Origin: Serripes groenlandicus
Taxonomy: Eukaryota; Mollusca; Bivalvia; Cardiida; Cardiidae
Reading direction: 5' to 3'
Assembly (NCBI GenBank): GCA_031761405.1
Contig: JASEVX010000010.1
Coordinates: forward strand, 12,477,918 to 12,541,917
DNA length: 64,000 nucleotides
Made by a program: the position numbers and the translations under genes. Position 1 is the stretch's first letter. Every line of letters begins with the position of its first letter. The notes below the pieces were generated by a model, which saw only the letters and a program-made list of their open reading frames with translations, did no database searches and was not told the origin of the DNA. Positions 42,749 through 54,235 of this stretch are shown piece by piece.

Positions 42749-43186
42749 TTGTCTGCACTGTGTCATTACGAGTATGCATGCATCCTCGACAGTGATATTT
42801 CATTGATTAAATTTATTTCTGAAAAAAAAAAGGTGATTTGTATCGCGCATGGGTGTGCAACACAATCTGGGACGCACAGGATTAGTTTATTCCAATTTCC
42901 AACTGATCAGAAGATACGAAAATGTTGGATAGATCGATTGAATAGGGGAAAGACAGCACCAACAAAATCAGTGCCGAGTAAACATTCGAAAATATGTATG
43001 AAACATTTTGATGACAGTCAGTTTTTGATTAGTCCAAAGTTTGCAGAATCCATCGGATTTGGACAAGTGTTTCGCGTGAGGTTGAAGCCCGATGCTGTCC
43101 CAACAATATTTGACAATCCACGAAAGACGTCGTCAAAAGAAAGAAATTTTGCATTAGCCATTTCCAAAAAGAAAATGAAACATGAG
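42749..43186 (+). CDS. THAP-domain exon (first visible exon of a THAP protein gene)
   Basis: THAP domains are C2CH zinc-binding, sequence-specific DNA-binding modules found in THAP proteins and in P-element-type transposases. Codons from about 42833 to 43111 read VICIAHGCATQSGTHRISLF, QFPTDQKIRKCWIDRLNRGK, SKICMKHFDDSQF, and end with RLKPDAVPTIF. The C-x4-C pair, the later C-x2-H, the conserved Trp and Pro, and the terminal AVPTIF box are all present. The exon ends at a good donor (CATGAG|GTAGGC) in phase 0. No in-frame ATG exists between the upstream TGA at 42746 and the first zinc Cys, so the frame must be entered by splicing (for example after the cctcgacag acceptor-like site) or the start is lost. 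The likely next exon is 51025-51402. Confidence 0.7.
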
Positions 43187-43200
43187 GTAGGCTCATTTTT

Positions 43201-44900
43201 ATGCCCCCGGAATCTCCGATTCGGTGGGCATATAGTTTTTGGCCTGTCTGTTGGTTGGTTGGTCTGTCTGTCTGTCTGCACAAAAAAACCTTTAACCTTG
43301 GCCATTACTTGTGAACCATAACAGGTACGGCTACCATATTTCACATGTGTATTCCTTGTGACATGACCTTTCTGTCAGTACCAACATTTTTGACCTTGCG
43401 ACCTTGACCTTTGACCTAGATGTTGCCATTATCGAAAAAAAACTTTAACCTTGGCCATTACTTTTGAACCATAACAGATACGGCTACCATATTTCACATG
43501 TGTATTCCTTGTGACATGACCTTTCTGTCAGTACCAACATTTTTGACCTTGCGACCTTGACCTTTGACCTAGATGTTGCCATTCTCAAAAAAAACTTTAA
43601 CCTTGGCCATTTCTTTTGAACCATAACAGGTACGGCTACCATATTTCACATGTGTATTCCTTGTGACATGACCTTTCTGTCAGAACCAACATTTTTGACC
43701 TTGCGACTTTGACCTTTGACCTAGATGTTGCCATTCTCGAAAAAAACTTTAACCTTGGCCATTACTTTTGAACCATAACAGATACGGCTACCATATTTCA
43801 CATGTGTATTCCTTGTGACATGACCTTTCTGTCAGTACCAACATTTTTGACCTTGTGACCTTGACCTTTGACCTAGATGTTGCCATTCTCAAAAAAAACT
43901 TTAACCTTGGCCATTTCTTTTGAACCATAACAGGTACGGCTACCATATTTCACATGTGTATTCCTTGTGACATGACCTTTCTGTCAGTACCAACATTTTT
44001 CACCTTGCGACCTTGACCTTGACCTAGATGTTGCCATTCTCGAAAAAAAAATTAACCTTGGCCATTACTTTTGAACCATAACAGGTATGGCTACCATATT
44101 TCACATGTGTATTCCTTGTGACATGACCTTTCTGTCAGTACCTTGCGACCTTGACCTTTGACCTAGATGTTGCCATTCTCGAAAAAAACTTTAACCTTGG
44201 CCATTACTTTTGAACCATAACAGGTATGGCTACCATATTTCACATGTGTATTCCTTGTGACATGACCTTTCTGTCAGTACCAACATTTTTGACCTTGCGA
44301 CCTTGACCTTGACCTAGATGTTGCCATTCTCGAAAAAAACTTTAACCTTGGCCATTACTTTTGAACCATAACAGATATGGCTACCATATTTCACATGTGT
44401 ATTCCTTGTGACATGACCTTTCTGTCAGTACCTTGCGACCTTGACCTTGACCTAGATGTTGCCATTCTCGAAAAAAACTTTAACCTTGGCCATTACTTTT
44501 GAACCATAACAGGTATGGCTACCATATTTCACATGTCAGTACCAACATTTTTCACCTTGCGACCTTGACCTTTGACCTAGATGTTGCCATTCTCAAAAAA
44601 ACCTTTAACCTTGGCCATTTCTTTTCAACCATAACAGGTATGGCTACCATATTTCACATGTGTATTCCTTGTGACATGACCTTTCTGTCAGTACCTTGCG
44701 ACCTTGACCTTGACCTAGATGTTGCCATTCTCGAAAAAAACTTTAACCTTGGCCATTACTTTTGAACCATAACAGGTATGGCTACCATATTTCACATGTG
44801 TATTCCTTGTGACATGACCTTTCTGTCAGTACCTTGCGACCTTGACCTTGACCTAGATGTTGCCATTCGGGGGCATCAGTGTTTCACAAACACATCTTGT
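43201..44900. mobile_element. tandem-core repetitive element, copy A (atgccccc / gggggcat ends)
   Basis: The left end is atgcccccggaatctccgat then tcggtgggcatatag. The right end is gccattcgggggcatcagtg, then tttcacaaacacatcttgtt. Between them lie about 11 direct repeats with a basic period of 152-153 bp (ctttaaccttggccattact, gaaccataacaggtacggct, accatatttcacatgtgtat, gacatgacctttctgtcagt, accttgacctttgacctaga), some shortened to about 138 bp. Outer ends plus tandem core resemble the bivalve non-autonomous tandem-core elements (pearl/Helitron-like); classification is inference. It begins 14 bp after the THAP exon. Confidence 0.8.
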
Positions 44901-46449
44901 TTACTTAGAAATTCTGGTTAAAGTTTTGCGTGCAACTAAATTAAGAGTCCATATCTCAGTATTTAATTGATGCATTGCATTGAAACGTTATACAGCACTA
45001 CCCAACTATCACACCTATGTGGATTATTAAGTTAGATAACTCTATCCTGCATTTTATGCAAGTTATGGCACTTTTTTTACTTAGAAATTCTGGTTAAAGT
45101 TTTGCGTACAACTAAATTAAGAGTCCATATCTCAGTATTTACTAGATGCATTACATTGAAACTTTCTACAACCCTACTCAACTATCACACCTGTGTAGAT
45201 TACCAAGTAAGATAACTCTATCCTGCATTTTATGCAAGTTATGGCCCTTTTTTTACTTAGAAATTCTGGTTAAAGTTTTGCGTGCAACTAAATTAACAGT
45301 CCATATCTCAGTATATACTCGATGCATTGCATTGAAAGTTTATACAACCCTACACAACTATCACACTTATGTGGATTATCAAGTTAGATAACTCTATCCT
45401 ACATTTTATGCAAGTTATGGCCCGTTTTAGCTCGCCTATTCATCACCCCGGCTCTGGCGTACGCGTTGCCAGCTTGGTCAAACCTTTGCGTGCGAGGCCT
45501 TTTCTCAGACACTGTGTATGCTGTTGCTTTGAAACTTCACACACTTATTCAGGGTCATTAGATGATTTTGTATGTAAAGTCCCATAACTCTGGAATGGAT
45601 TTTGACTGAATTGTGCCCCTTTTTGGATTTAGAATTTTGGTCAGAGACTGTGTATGCTGTTGCTTTGAAATAGGTGATACTGTGTGACTTTACCTAATGC
45701 TATAACTGTTCTGAAGTAGGCCCTGATAGGCGAGTTATATTGTCCTCCAACAACTCTTGTTTTACTTAGAAATTCTGGTTAAAGTTTTGCTTGAAACTAC
45801 ATTAAGAGACCATCCAACTATTTAATACATTGCATTGAAACTGTATACATCTCTTCCCAACTATCACACCTATGTAAACAATCAAGTATGATAACTCTAT
45901 CCAGTATATTTTGCAATTTATGGCCCTTTTTTTAACTAGAAATTTGGTTAAAGTTTTGCATGCAACTACATTAAGAGTCAATATCCTTAGGTATTTAATT
46001 GATGAATTGCTTTGAATTGCTTTGAAACTTTATACAACCCTTCCCAACTATCTAACCTATGTTGATTTTCAAGTTGAATAACTTTATCCTGCATTTTATG
46101 TCCCTTTTTGGGCTTATAAATTCTGGTTAAAGTTTTGCATGCAACTACATAAAGAGACCATATCTTAGTAACTGCTTGATGTATTGCATTGAAACTTTAT
46201 ACAGCCTTTAACAACCATCACACCTATGTAAACAATCAAGTATGATTACTCTATCCAGCATTTTATGCAAGTGATGGACCCTTTTTGGATTTAGAAATTC
46301 TGGTTAAAGTTTTGCAACTACATTTAGAGTGTAATCTCAGTAACAACTTGAAGCAAACTTTATACAACCTTTCCTAATTTCACAACTATAAACACAACCA
46401 ATTAAGATAACTCTATCCTGCATATGGTGCAAATTGTTGCCCTTTTTTA
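44901..46449. repeat. second tandem-core repeat, 176-bp period
   Basis: Units start ttacttagaaattctggtta and continue aagttttgcgtgcaactaaa, tccatatctcagtatt, caactatcacacctatgtgg and gataactctatcctgc. The first three units start at 44901, 45077 and 45253 (exact 176-bp step), followed by about four diverged units. An insert at about 45430-45760 carries the recurrent 'agctcgcctattcatcaccc ... tgtcctccaacaactcttgt' bivalve element. The repeat lies exactly between element copies A and B. Confidence 0.75.
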
Positions 46450-47141
46450 TGCCCCTGGAATCTCCGATTCGGTGGGCATCTAGTTTTTGGCCTGTCTGCA
46501 CGAAAAAAACTTTAACCTTGACCACTACTTTTGAACCATAACAGGTACAGCTACCATATTTCACATGTGTATTCCTTGTGACATGACCTTTATGTCAGTA
46601 CCAAAATTTTTGACCTTGCGACCTTGACCTTTGACCTAGATGTTGCCATTCTCGAAAAAAACTTTAACCTTGGCCATTACTTTTGAACCATAACAGGTAC
46701 GGCTACCATATTTCACATGTGTATTCCTTGTGACATGACCTTTCTGTCAGTACCAACATTTTTCACCTTGCGACCTTGACCTTTGACCTAGATGTTGCCA
46801 TTCTCAAAACAAAAATTTAAGCTTCACCACTGCTTTTGAACCATAACAGGTACGGCTACCATATTTCACATGTGTATACCTTGTGACATGACCTTTCTGT
46901 CAGTACCAAAATGTTTCACCTTGCGACCTTGACCTTTGACCTAGATGTTGCCATTCTCGATAAAAACTTTAACCTTGACGACTACTTTTGAACCATAACA
47001 GGTACGGCTACCATATTTCACATGTGTATTCCTTGTGACATGACCTTTCTGTCAGTACCAACATTTTTGACCTGGCGACCTTGACCTTTGACCTAGATGT
47101 TGCCATTCGGGGGCATCAGTGTTTCACAAACACATCTTGTT
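46450..47141. mobile_element. tandem-core repetitive element, copy B
   Basis: The same ends and core as 43201-44900: atgcccctggaatctccgat at the left and gccattcgggggcatcagtg ... cacatcttgttt at the right. It has four core units and the same orientation. Confidence 0.8.
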
Positions 47142-47870
47142 TTTATTTACATTGCTAGTTCTTAATTATGACGCAATTAATATTGTTGACATCCTAATCG
47201 ATGTGGCCGATTAACCGTATGCATTTAATAGGATCAAAATTCATTTTATATAACCCTGACTGCATGTTTGTAATTATTCCAGCATATATGTAGGTTAATT
47301 TCATGTCAACTTTATGCATTTTACAGGCCTTGAAAGTAAATGAAATAGATCTATATAATAAATTAAATTCAGGATCATGACATGTTCATGTGTTAGCAAA
47401 ATGGTATTTTACCATATGACAATAACATTAGAAATTTATGAAAAGAGGTTGCTTAAACCAGAAACTTATAACATATATTTATGTCTCTGATAAAAAATCA
47501 ACAAACATGCATTTTAGAATATATCATTTTTCAGTCAGAATTTCAAAACTGTCTGGAACACAGCTTTTAATGAAACATTATAAAAGTAATAAACTTAGAA
47601 AATAAAGGACTTATAAAATATATTTATTCTCTGATAAAACACAACAAACATGCATGTTAGAATATATAACTTTTCAAACAGAAATTCACAGCTTTTAATG
47701 AAACCTTATAATTATAATACAAATAAAGCCAGAAAATAAGGACTGTCAATCCCGAATTATAACGGGCTGATCTATTACACAAATTTTTGACAATTTTACC
47801 TTTTTTCACAGCAATGAGTGTGTACATGAAGTGTTCGTTAAATTTATAAACAATTTCATCAATCTTCTAC
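47142..47870. other. AT-rich unannotated stretch
   Basis: Two loose copies of a segment with aacaaacatgcattttagaa and atatatcatttttcag (about 47490-47660). No gene recognised. Lies within the long intron inferred for the THAP gene. Confidence 0.35.
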
Positions 47871-48990
47871 TTATTGCATTGTTAAACATTTTCCCACATA
47901 CAATTATTCTACACGAGATTTCGTTAAAAACATTTTGAAAAAAGGAGAAATTGTTCATCTTGACCCAGTTCTCCTTTTTCACAATGTTTTCAAAAATAGT
48001 ATTTAAGTGTAAAGGAGTGTCAGTCATTTTTGACAGTATGTTTAAAAAATAATCTGCTGCAGATAAAGGGTTATCATTAACTTCTTTGAGGTCTACCATA
48101 GTTGTTAATTGGAGAGAGTATTGTACAATCCAGATGGGGTCATATGACACTTAGCCAGATGTGTATACCACCAGCTGGTCATATGGTATTTACGACATGC
48201 AGTGCACCTCCTTTGCTACTTAGAATTTAAAAGACCTTTCACAACCATTTCCCACATGCAGACACATTTTTAAAACAGTGTGGCAATTTGATCATAAGTC
48301 ATAATGATACATTTCTTCTTTTGGCAGAATGTATCCAACTCAACTTGAAACACCTATATTTTCATGTTGAAAAGAGTTGTAAACATTGTGAAAAAGGAGA
48401 AATTGTTCATCTTGACCATTTCTCCTTTTCCACAATGTTTTCAAAAATAGTTTGTAGGAGTGTCTTATTACCCTTTTTCACTTATAACTGTTTTTGAAGG
48501 CTCTGCAGCAGACACTGACAGTCTTGAACAATAGAGACAAAAGGAGAAATTGCTTAAAATATGAAAATTTCCACTTTTCCGAAATGTTCTAAACTCTTTT
48601 TTGATAATTTTGTAAACTCTCATTGAAATATTTCAAATTTTTGACAGTATGTTTTTAAAAACCATCTGATGCAGATAAAGGGTTATCATTAACTTCTTTG
48701 AAGTCTACCATTATTGTTAGTTGGAGAGAGTATTGTACAATCCAGATTGGGTCATATGTCACTTAGCCAGATGTATATACCACCAGCTGGTCATATGGTA
48801 TTTACAACCTGCAGTGTACCTCCCTTGATACTTAGAATTTGAATGACCTTTCTCAACCATTTCCCACATGCAGACACATTGTTAAGACAGTGTTGCAATT
48901 GGCAATTTGATCATAAGTCATAATGATCAATTTCTTCAATTGTCAGAATGTATCCAACTCAATTTGAAACACATATATATACATGTACAT
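47871..48990. repeat. tandem duplication of 611 bp including F1 MITE pieces
   Basis: 48031-48370 and 48642-48975 are direct copies (tgacagtatgttt, gggttatcattaacttcttt, tggagagagtattgtacaat, ccagatg, ccaccagctggtcatatggt). F1 hairpins (ggagaaattgttcatcttga) occur at about 47950, 48400 and 48545. Confidence 0.8.
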
Positions 48991-49965
48991 GTATATTGAT
49001 ACATATTTATTTTAGATGCAGACTTGTTGTAAATAGATCAAACATACTGACAAAGGAGGAACTTGCTCATGATAAATATTTTCTCCTTTTGCCACAAGGT
49101 TTATCAACTCTTTTTTGTTATTACACTTTAATTTTTAATAATGATGTTTTTGGGAAAGGTTAATAAGCTTGATTTGTAAAAAAAATAGGGAATAAAGCTT
49201 GTATTCATTACTCTGCTTATGACTTATATAGTGAATTGAAATTAAAGTATGGTGCTATACTGTGAATTTTTCAAACATTGTGCCATATGAAAAATGCAAA
49301 TAATGAGTAATTTCTCCTTGTGACACAATGTTTTCAGACCTATTCCTTACTTAAACTTTCACGGATAGAGATGTTCCATAATTTTGCATAGGTGTTTTCA
49401 GTGTCTCCTTCTAATTTGTTGTACGTGGGAAAAGTGGGTTGTAGGTCATTGCGGCCAACCGATGTTTCGGCTCAGCCTAGGACTTGTTGGGCCGCTATTT
49501 GAATCAAATAGGACTTTTCGGCCAGAAAGATTTAAAGTCAATTATAATGAAATAAGAAGTGTTTTCATGATTTATTTGAAAAATAGAAATATATTTAATA
49601 CACATTTATAAAATAGAAAATTACTTATTTTGGCTTTATTCCCTTTTCCTAATAGAAACAAAAATAAATATCATAAAATGGCAAAAAAATTGTGTAATTT
49701 CTTTATTTATATGTATGGAATGGAAATGACAATCAGAGTAATTAGTTATAACAAAAACCTTAACAAATTGCATATATTTATACCAAAGATTCCCAAATGT
49801 ATCTACTTACATACATGTACAAGTGTATGTAAATGTTTCCTATTCATTCAACGGTTAAATAAATAATAACAATGTAGTTTTGTTTAAAAATGTAAGAAAA
49901 TGCATTTATAATATTAATATATTGTTATTCTTCTTGATAAGTTTCTATTATATATCTTAATGAAG
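48991..49965. other. AT-rich stretch with an F1 fragment
   Basis: An F1 piece at 49040-49160 (gaacttgctcatgataaata ... gggaaaggttaa) and another at about 49290-49440. Otherwise nothing recognised. Confidence 0.4.
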
Positions 49966-50165
49966 TTAACCCTTTCCCTCATATAGATCCTTTCTGATGC
50001 CTCTGCAGCAGACAGCTTTTTGAAAACATGGCGACAAAGAAGAAATTGCTCAAAACAAGCAATTTCTGCTATTGTCACCATGTTTTCAGTTCTATTTAAT
50101 TATTTAACTTAAATTTAAAAGGAGTTTCCAATTTCTTTTGGGTATGTTTTCAAAGTCAAAATGTA
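49966..50165. mobile_element. foldback MITE, family F1
   Basis: The left end is ttaaccctttccctcatata then gcagcagacagctttttgaa. The centre is gaaattgctcaaaacaagca. The right arm is decayed. Confidence 0.65.
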
Positions 50166-50212
50166 ATGTAATAAATGTCCGAGGCCAAAAGGTTTGTTCA
50201 CAAGAAAAGGTC

Positions 50213-50760
50213 GAGCCCCGGTAGCTCAGACGGTAGCGATGCAGGCTGTCAATCAAGGGGTTTTGAGTTCAAATCCCGACTCGGCGAATTTTCTTTCCGA
50301 CGTTTGACAAAAGTCAATGCGACATGCGCCATTCGTCTTCCATTCGTCTATCAGGGAAAAACAGCCAGCCCCGGTAGTGATGCAGGCTGTCAATCCTGGG
50401 GTTTTGAGTTCAAATCCTGACACGGCCAACTTTCTTTCCAACGTTTGACAAATGTCAATGCGACATGCGTCATTCGTCTTCCACCAATGGACTAAGTCTA
50501 TCAGGGAAAAGTAGCCAGCCCCGGTAGCTCAGTTGGTAGCGATGCAGGCTGTCAATCCGGGGGTTTTGAGTCAATGCGACATGCGTCATTCCACCAATGG
50601 GCTAAGTTTATCAGGGAAAATCAGCCAGTTGCTTGGGAAGATTGTTGTGTGTTGTACATGTGTGAGAAAACCATGAAACACATGAGCAGGTAAACTGGCC
50701 GCCACGATATGCCTGAAAAAATTGTTTAAAACGGCGTTAAACCCTAATCAATCAATCATT
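50213..50760 (+). mobile_element. SINE with triplicated tRNA-like head
   Basis: Three successive heads share gatgcaggctgtcaatc at 50236, 50377 and 50539. Head 1 has both a tagctcagacggtagcg A box and a gagttcaaatcccgac B box. Head 2 lacks the A-box segment (ccggtagtgatg). Head 3 lacks the B-box segment (ggttttgagtcaatgcgaca). One 3' domain follows (aactggccgccacgatatgc, aaaacggcgttaaaccctaa) with a tcaatcaatcattcaatc tail. Confidence 0.85.
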
Positions 50761-51024
50761 CAATCACCAGGAAAGTGTTTGATAGTGAGTGAATGAGACT
50801 ATCTTTAATTTTATTCTCTGTGAAAACGAGACATCCATTTAAGAGACTGACTTATTTTTGAGGGACATTGATTGAGAGGATTAATTTTTTTTTGTACAAG
50901 AAGATGAAAACATTTTTGGAAAAAGAGTGTCACATTAACAAATGAAATAATTTACACACTGAAATTCAACATTTTTAACTTACAATGAGCACTATGTATT
51001 GACAGTTTGCTACTCTTGTTTCAG

Positions 51025-51402
51025 ATTAAAAATTCAACAGTGAGGGAACACATACATATTCAAACAGATAGTATTGAGAAAGAAGAAATGTACACTGCAG
51101 TTCCAGTTATTATACCATCTACTACGGTTCCAACAACTTCAACAGCATCATCTATGATCACTACTACTGCTACGTCATTGAGCTACTGTCAAACACTCCT
51201 GTCCACGCTTCAGTGTCCGCTTAACTGGTTTGCTTGAGTGACCTCATCACTACCAAAAGTATCTACTATCTGTTCCACCTCAATCCCAATCGTCCCCAAA
51301 TCCACTATAGAGAGTCAGACACAGACATATCCTATCCAACCCATGTGTGAGAAAGAAAATGACCAATTCAGTATTCAGACACAGACTCCATATAACCTTA
51401 TT
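51025..51402 (+). CDS. candidate second exon of the THAP gene (Ser/Thr-rich), with one in-frame TGA
   Basis: It is bounded by acceptor tactcttgtttcag (AG at 51023-51024) and donor GTAAGT at 51403. The exon is 378 bp, phase 0 at both ends, and the THAP exon 42749-43186 also ends in phase 0. The product begins IKNSTVREHIHIQTDSIEKE, continues with a long Ser/Thr/Pro-rich stretch, and ends QSQTQTYPIQPMCEKEN region then FSIQTQTPYNLI. Low-complexity linkers with 'QTD/QTQT' motifs often follow THAP domains. A TGA at 51235-51237 interrupts the frame, which stays open on both sides. The gene may be a pseudogene, the TGA may be an error or allele, or the protein may end there. Linkage to the THAP exon is inference. 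Confidence 0.45.
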
Positions 51403-51442
51403 GTAAGTAGCATTTTATGGGTTTTGTAATCCTTTTCTGGAT

Positions 51443-51705
51443 AGTTGATTGATTGATTGGGATTTATCGCAGTTTTCAACAATTTTTCAGTCATATCACG
51501 ACGACCAGGTCACCTACTTATACTTATGTTTCCTAGTTTTGTTTAAAGCATCTGGCTGCTTACATATACTATTAGCCCTTTGGTAAATGACGCTTTTCAC
51601 AGTGATCTTTGTCAAACGTTGGAATGAATGTTGGCCGAGCTGGGATTCAAACTCACAACCCCTGGATTGACAGATTGCGCCGCTACCAACTGAGCTACCG
51701 AGCCC
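51443..51705 (-). mobile_element. tRNA-derived SINE, full length
   Basis: The (caat)n tail appears as gttgattgattgattggg on plus. Then come the 3'-domain complement (gtcatatcacgacgaccagg), 'ctattagccctttggtaaat' and the head complement (gctgggattcaaactcacaa, ccgctaccaactgagctacc). Inserted about 40 bp after the candidate exon's donor. Confidence 0.85.
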
Positions 51706-51714
51706 GGTTTCCAG

Positions 51715-52098
51715 ATAGTAACCGTGGCCAGAATTTGAAAACATAATGTGAAAATGACATATTATTATTTAACCGTTTCTTAGGTACAGACTCATTTGAA
51801 TGCATATATTTTACAATTGACTTTCAAAAAACATTGCAGGAAAAGTGAAAAATTTCTCAGAACATGAAAATTGCTCATTTATTTTCACGTTTGAAAAAAT
51901 CCAATGAGACATGTTATTTTTTATTTCCTTACAGTTCTTTACCTTATATTATTTGTTAGGAAATGTCTGATTTAAAATCACATAATGGAAGATATGCACA
52001 ATTTGGTTAAATATAAGTTACACTTTTATAAACATGTAAAGTCCTGAGTTGAAAAAGTTTTAGGAAAAGGTAGAATATGTCATTAACCAAGCAAAGAT
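51715..52098. other. AT-rich unannotated stretch
   Basis: Nothing recognised. Confidence 0.3.
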
Positions 52099-52290
52099 TA
52101 ACCATTTTCCACACACAACAAATTGGCAGCAGACAACACATTGAAAACATCTCGGCTAAACTCCATAAATGGAAATATAATTATTGAATAGAGTTGAAAA
52201 TGTTGTCACGAAAGTTGAATTTGCTCATTATGAGCGGTTTTTCCTTTTGCCAAAATACCTTAAAAATGTCATCTGCTGCATGTGGGAAAA
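52099..52290. mobile_element. foldback MITE (F1), diverged
   Basis: attaaccattttccacacac, cagcagacaacacattgaaa, central ttgctcattatgagcggttt, right arm atgtcatctgctgcatgtgg. Confidence 0.55.
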
Positions 52291-52417
52291 CAAGAGGGTA
52301 TGTCAACATTTTGACAATTTTTTGAAAATCTCCATATATGAAAGTATTTTTTATTGAAAACATTGAGACAACTGGAGTAATTGCTCATTATGTGCAATTT
52401 TTCTTTTGGCCAGTTAG

Positions 52418-52545
52418 GTTAGTTACCATTACCAATCCTGGGCATTACTACCATTTTCAGTCTTTGCAAATTGGTATGACCCGATCGGGATTGAACCAGC
52501 GACCTCAGATAGGTTGGACACTACCACTGAGAAGTTCCTCTAACT
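52418..52545 (-). mobile_element. second-family SINE fragment
   Basis: gggcattactaccattttca, ttggtatgacccgatcggga, ttgaaccagcgacctcagat, ggacactaccactgagaagt: the body and tRNA-head complement of the family seen at 23325. Confidence 0.55.
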
Positions 52546-52778
52546 AATAATACTTCATCTATGTTCTATGCCCCACATTAAACAAGACAATCTTTGGGTT
52601 TTGTATTTAAATTTCTGTTTATTCAACAGCCAACCATAGCAAAATGGACCTCACTTTTACCACTGGGATTTGATCATTCAACCTTTTTGTGTAACCACTT
52701 AGCTATAGGGTCAGGTATATATGTAGTATTCATTCAAAGAAGTTTTAATTTGGATGAGAGTAGTTACTGAACACTTAC

Positions 52779-52997
52779 TGATGTATAAGCTGGTTCTCTT
52801 CAAGGGGGCCTGATGTCAGAACATAATCGTAGCAGGCAACTTCCATTACATGGATGTTAAGACAATTGGAAATAAACCCCTCATGTTCGGTGATGCAGGT
52901 TGATGTCTCTTCTATTTTACCATCGACAACATTGGTTGTTTGGCAGCATTTCGCTTCTATCACAGTTGGCATGTTAATGCAGTTGTTACACTGACAC
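52779..52997 (-). CDS. P2X7-C-terminus-like cysteine-rich domain, exon 2
   Basis: On the minus strand the acceptor atttattttttaatcag ends at 52998 and the donor GTAAGT starts at 52778. The 219-bp exon starts with one base that completes the split codon left by exon 53560-53759, giving W-C-Q-C-N-N-C. The product continues MPTVIEAKCCQTTNVVDG, CITEHEGFISNCLNIHVMEV and ACYDYV. The order WCxCxxCxxMPTxxExxCC ... CITxHxxFxxxCLNxxVL matches invertebrate and fish proteins related to the intracellular C-terminal 'ballast' domain of the P2X7 receptor, a zinc-associated cysteine cluster. There is no channel domain here, so it belongs to the stand-alone relatives, whose function I do not know. It ends in phase 2; the following exon was not located. 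Confidence 0.7.
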
Positions 52998-53559
52998 CTG
53001 ATTAAAAAATAAATCCATGTCTTCAAAGTGAAAATTTATCATTGAATATATACATGTATCTAATATACAGTTTCAGATTTGTGAAACTTATCATTCCTAA
53101 TGCTATCGGAAGTCGAAACCTGCAATCATATTTTGATTTTATTCTCAATTGTAAGGACCCTATATTTTTAACAATTGGTTCTTGGACATCACTGATTGCA
53201 TCTAAAGTCGATTTCTATAGATTGATTGAAAATGATATCTAAGTCCATATTCTGTGTGTGTGTGTGTGTGTGTGTGTATTATGTTCTATTAAAATTGAAC
53301 AAAACATCAACTTTATAAATATTTTAACTTTTGTTTGTGCACATAAGTGAATTCGTCGCAAGCAAATATGCCTTAGTTTTGCATGGTAGGGTCTGGGGAT
53401 ATACAAATATGAAAAGGTCAGCCATCTTTAATTTTCTCAAATAAAATGCTTATGAATATCATTGAATAACATATTTCATCTAACAGAATTCCTTGTTTGT
53501 ATATGTAATGATTTATAATAGACTCTGTTTACGTGGCTAATGCAGTAGAAAATTCTCAC

Positions 53560-53759
53560 CATATTGATACATCCGGGATTTGTTCGTCGATGTCGTTCTC
53601 GTATGAAGGATCAGAATCAGATGTGCTTTCTTCGTCGCTAGTAACTGTTTCTGAGCGTGCATTAGCGATCGGCTCGTATTGATATGGTCTTATTGGTGCG
53701 GGTTCATTAATGTCAAAGTCAGAAACATCGCTCAAGTCACTGTCTATTAAAATATCCAT
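53560..53759 (-). CDS. first coding exon of the P2X7-C-like gene, acidic N-terminus
   Basis: The minus-strand ATG is at 53759-53757 and the donor is ATATG|GTGAGA (GT at 53559-53558), phase 2. The 200-bp exon encodes MDILIDSDLSDVSDFDINEP, then IRPYQYEPIANARS, then a run of acidic and serine residues ending PDVSI plus two bases of Trp. 'PYQYEP' followed by an acidic/serine spacer and 'WCxCxxC' is the typical beginning of these stand-alone P2X7-C-like proteins. The split tryptophan codon joins exactly to exon 52779-52997 across a 562-bp intron. The acceptor and donor both look normal, so the gene may be intact up to this point. Confidence 0.7.
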
Positions 53760-53984
53760 GGTCAATCGTATTTCTGTCGCTCTAATTGTATTATGTTCAA
53801 ACAGCACGAGATCAAATCTAAAGCAGTTATAACTTATTATGAGTATTAATTTATACAATGGTGGCCTTTTTATACTGATAAATTAAATTAACGGCAATTA
53901 TGTTCTCAAACTTCTTAATTATCTAATTCAATAAGTAAACGGCAATTACGTTCTCGAACTTATCTAATTACAATACATTCAATT

Positions 53985-54235
53985 ATAGAGATTTTCTATT
54001 ATTTGACAAAATATGTTCAAAGTCGTCTGCTGCAGAATTGTCGTGTGAGGGAAAGTGTTAAATAACATTGACATGATTGTTGCAAAATTCGAAAATCTGG
54101 ACGAGTAATTTCTCTTTGTGTGACAATGTTTTCGATTGTATTCAATAATAATATGAAAATTGATAGATCTTGCAAAGGTTTTTGCATAGTTATTTTCAAA
54201 TAAGTCTGCTGTAGTTTGATTTATCTGAGAAAATG
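53985..54235. mobile_element. foldback MITE pieces (F1)
   Basis: caaagtcgtctgctgcagaa then gtgtgagggaaagtgtta, immediately followed by a more diverged copy (gacgagtaatttctctttgt ... aataagtctgctgtagtttg). Confidence 0.5.

Noticed and set aside
43018..43344. Minus-strand ORFs opposite the THAP exon
   Set aside because: Shadows of the THAP frame and of the tandem-core element end.
53042..53242. 66-codon plus-strand ORF
   Set aside because: Lies in the intron of the minus-strand P2X7-C-like gene, with no recognised motif.
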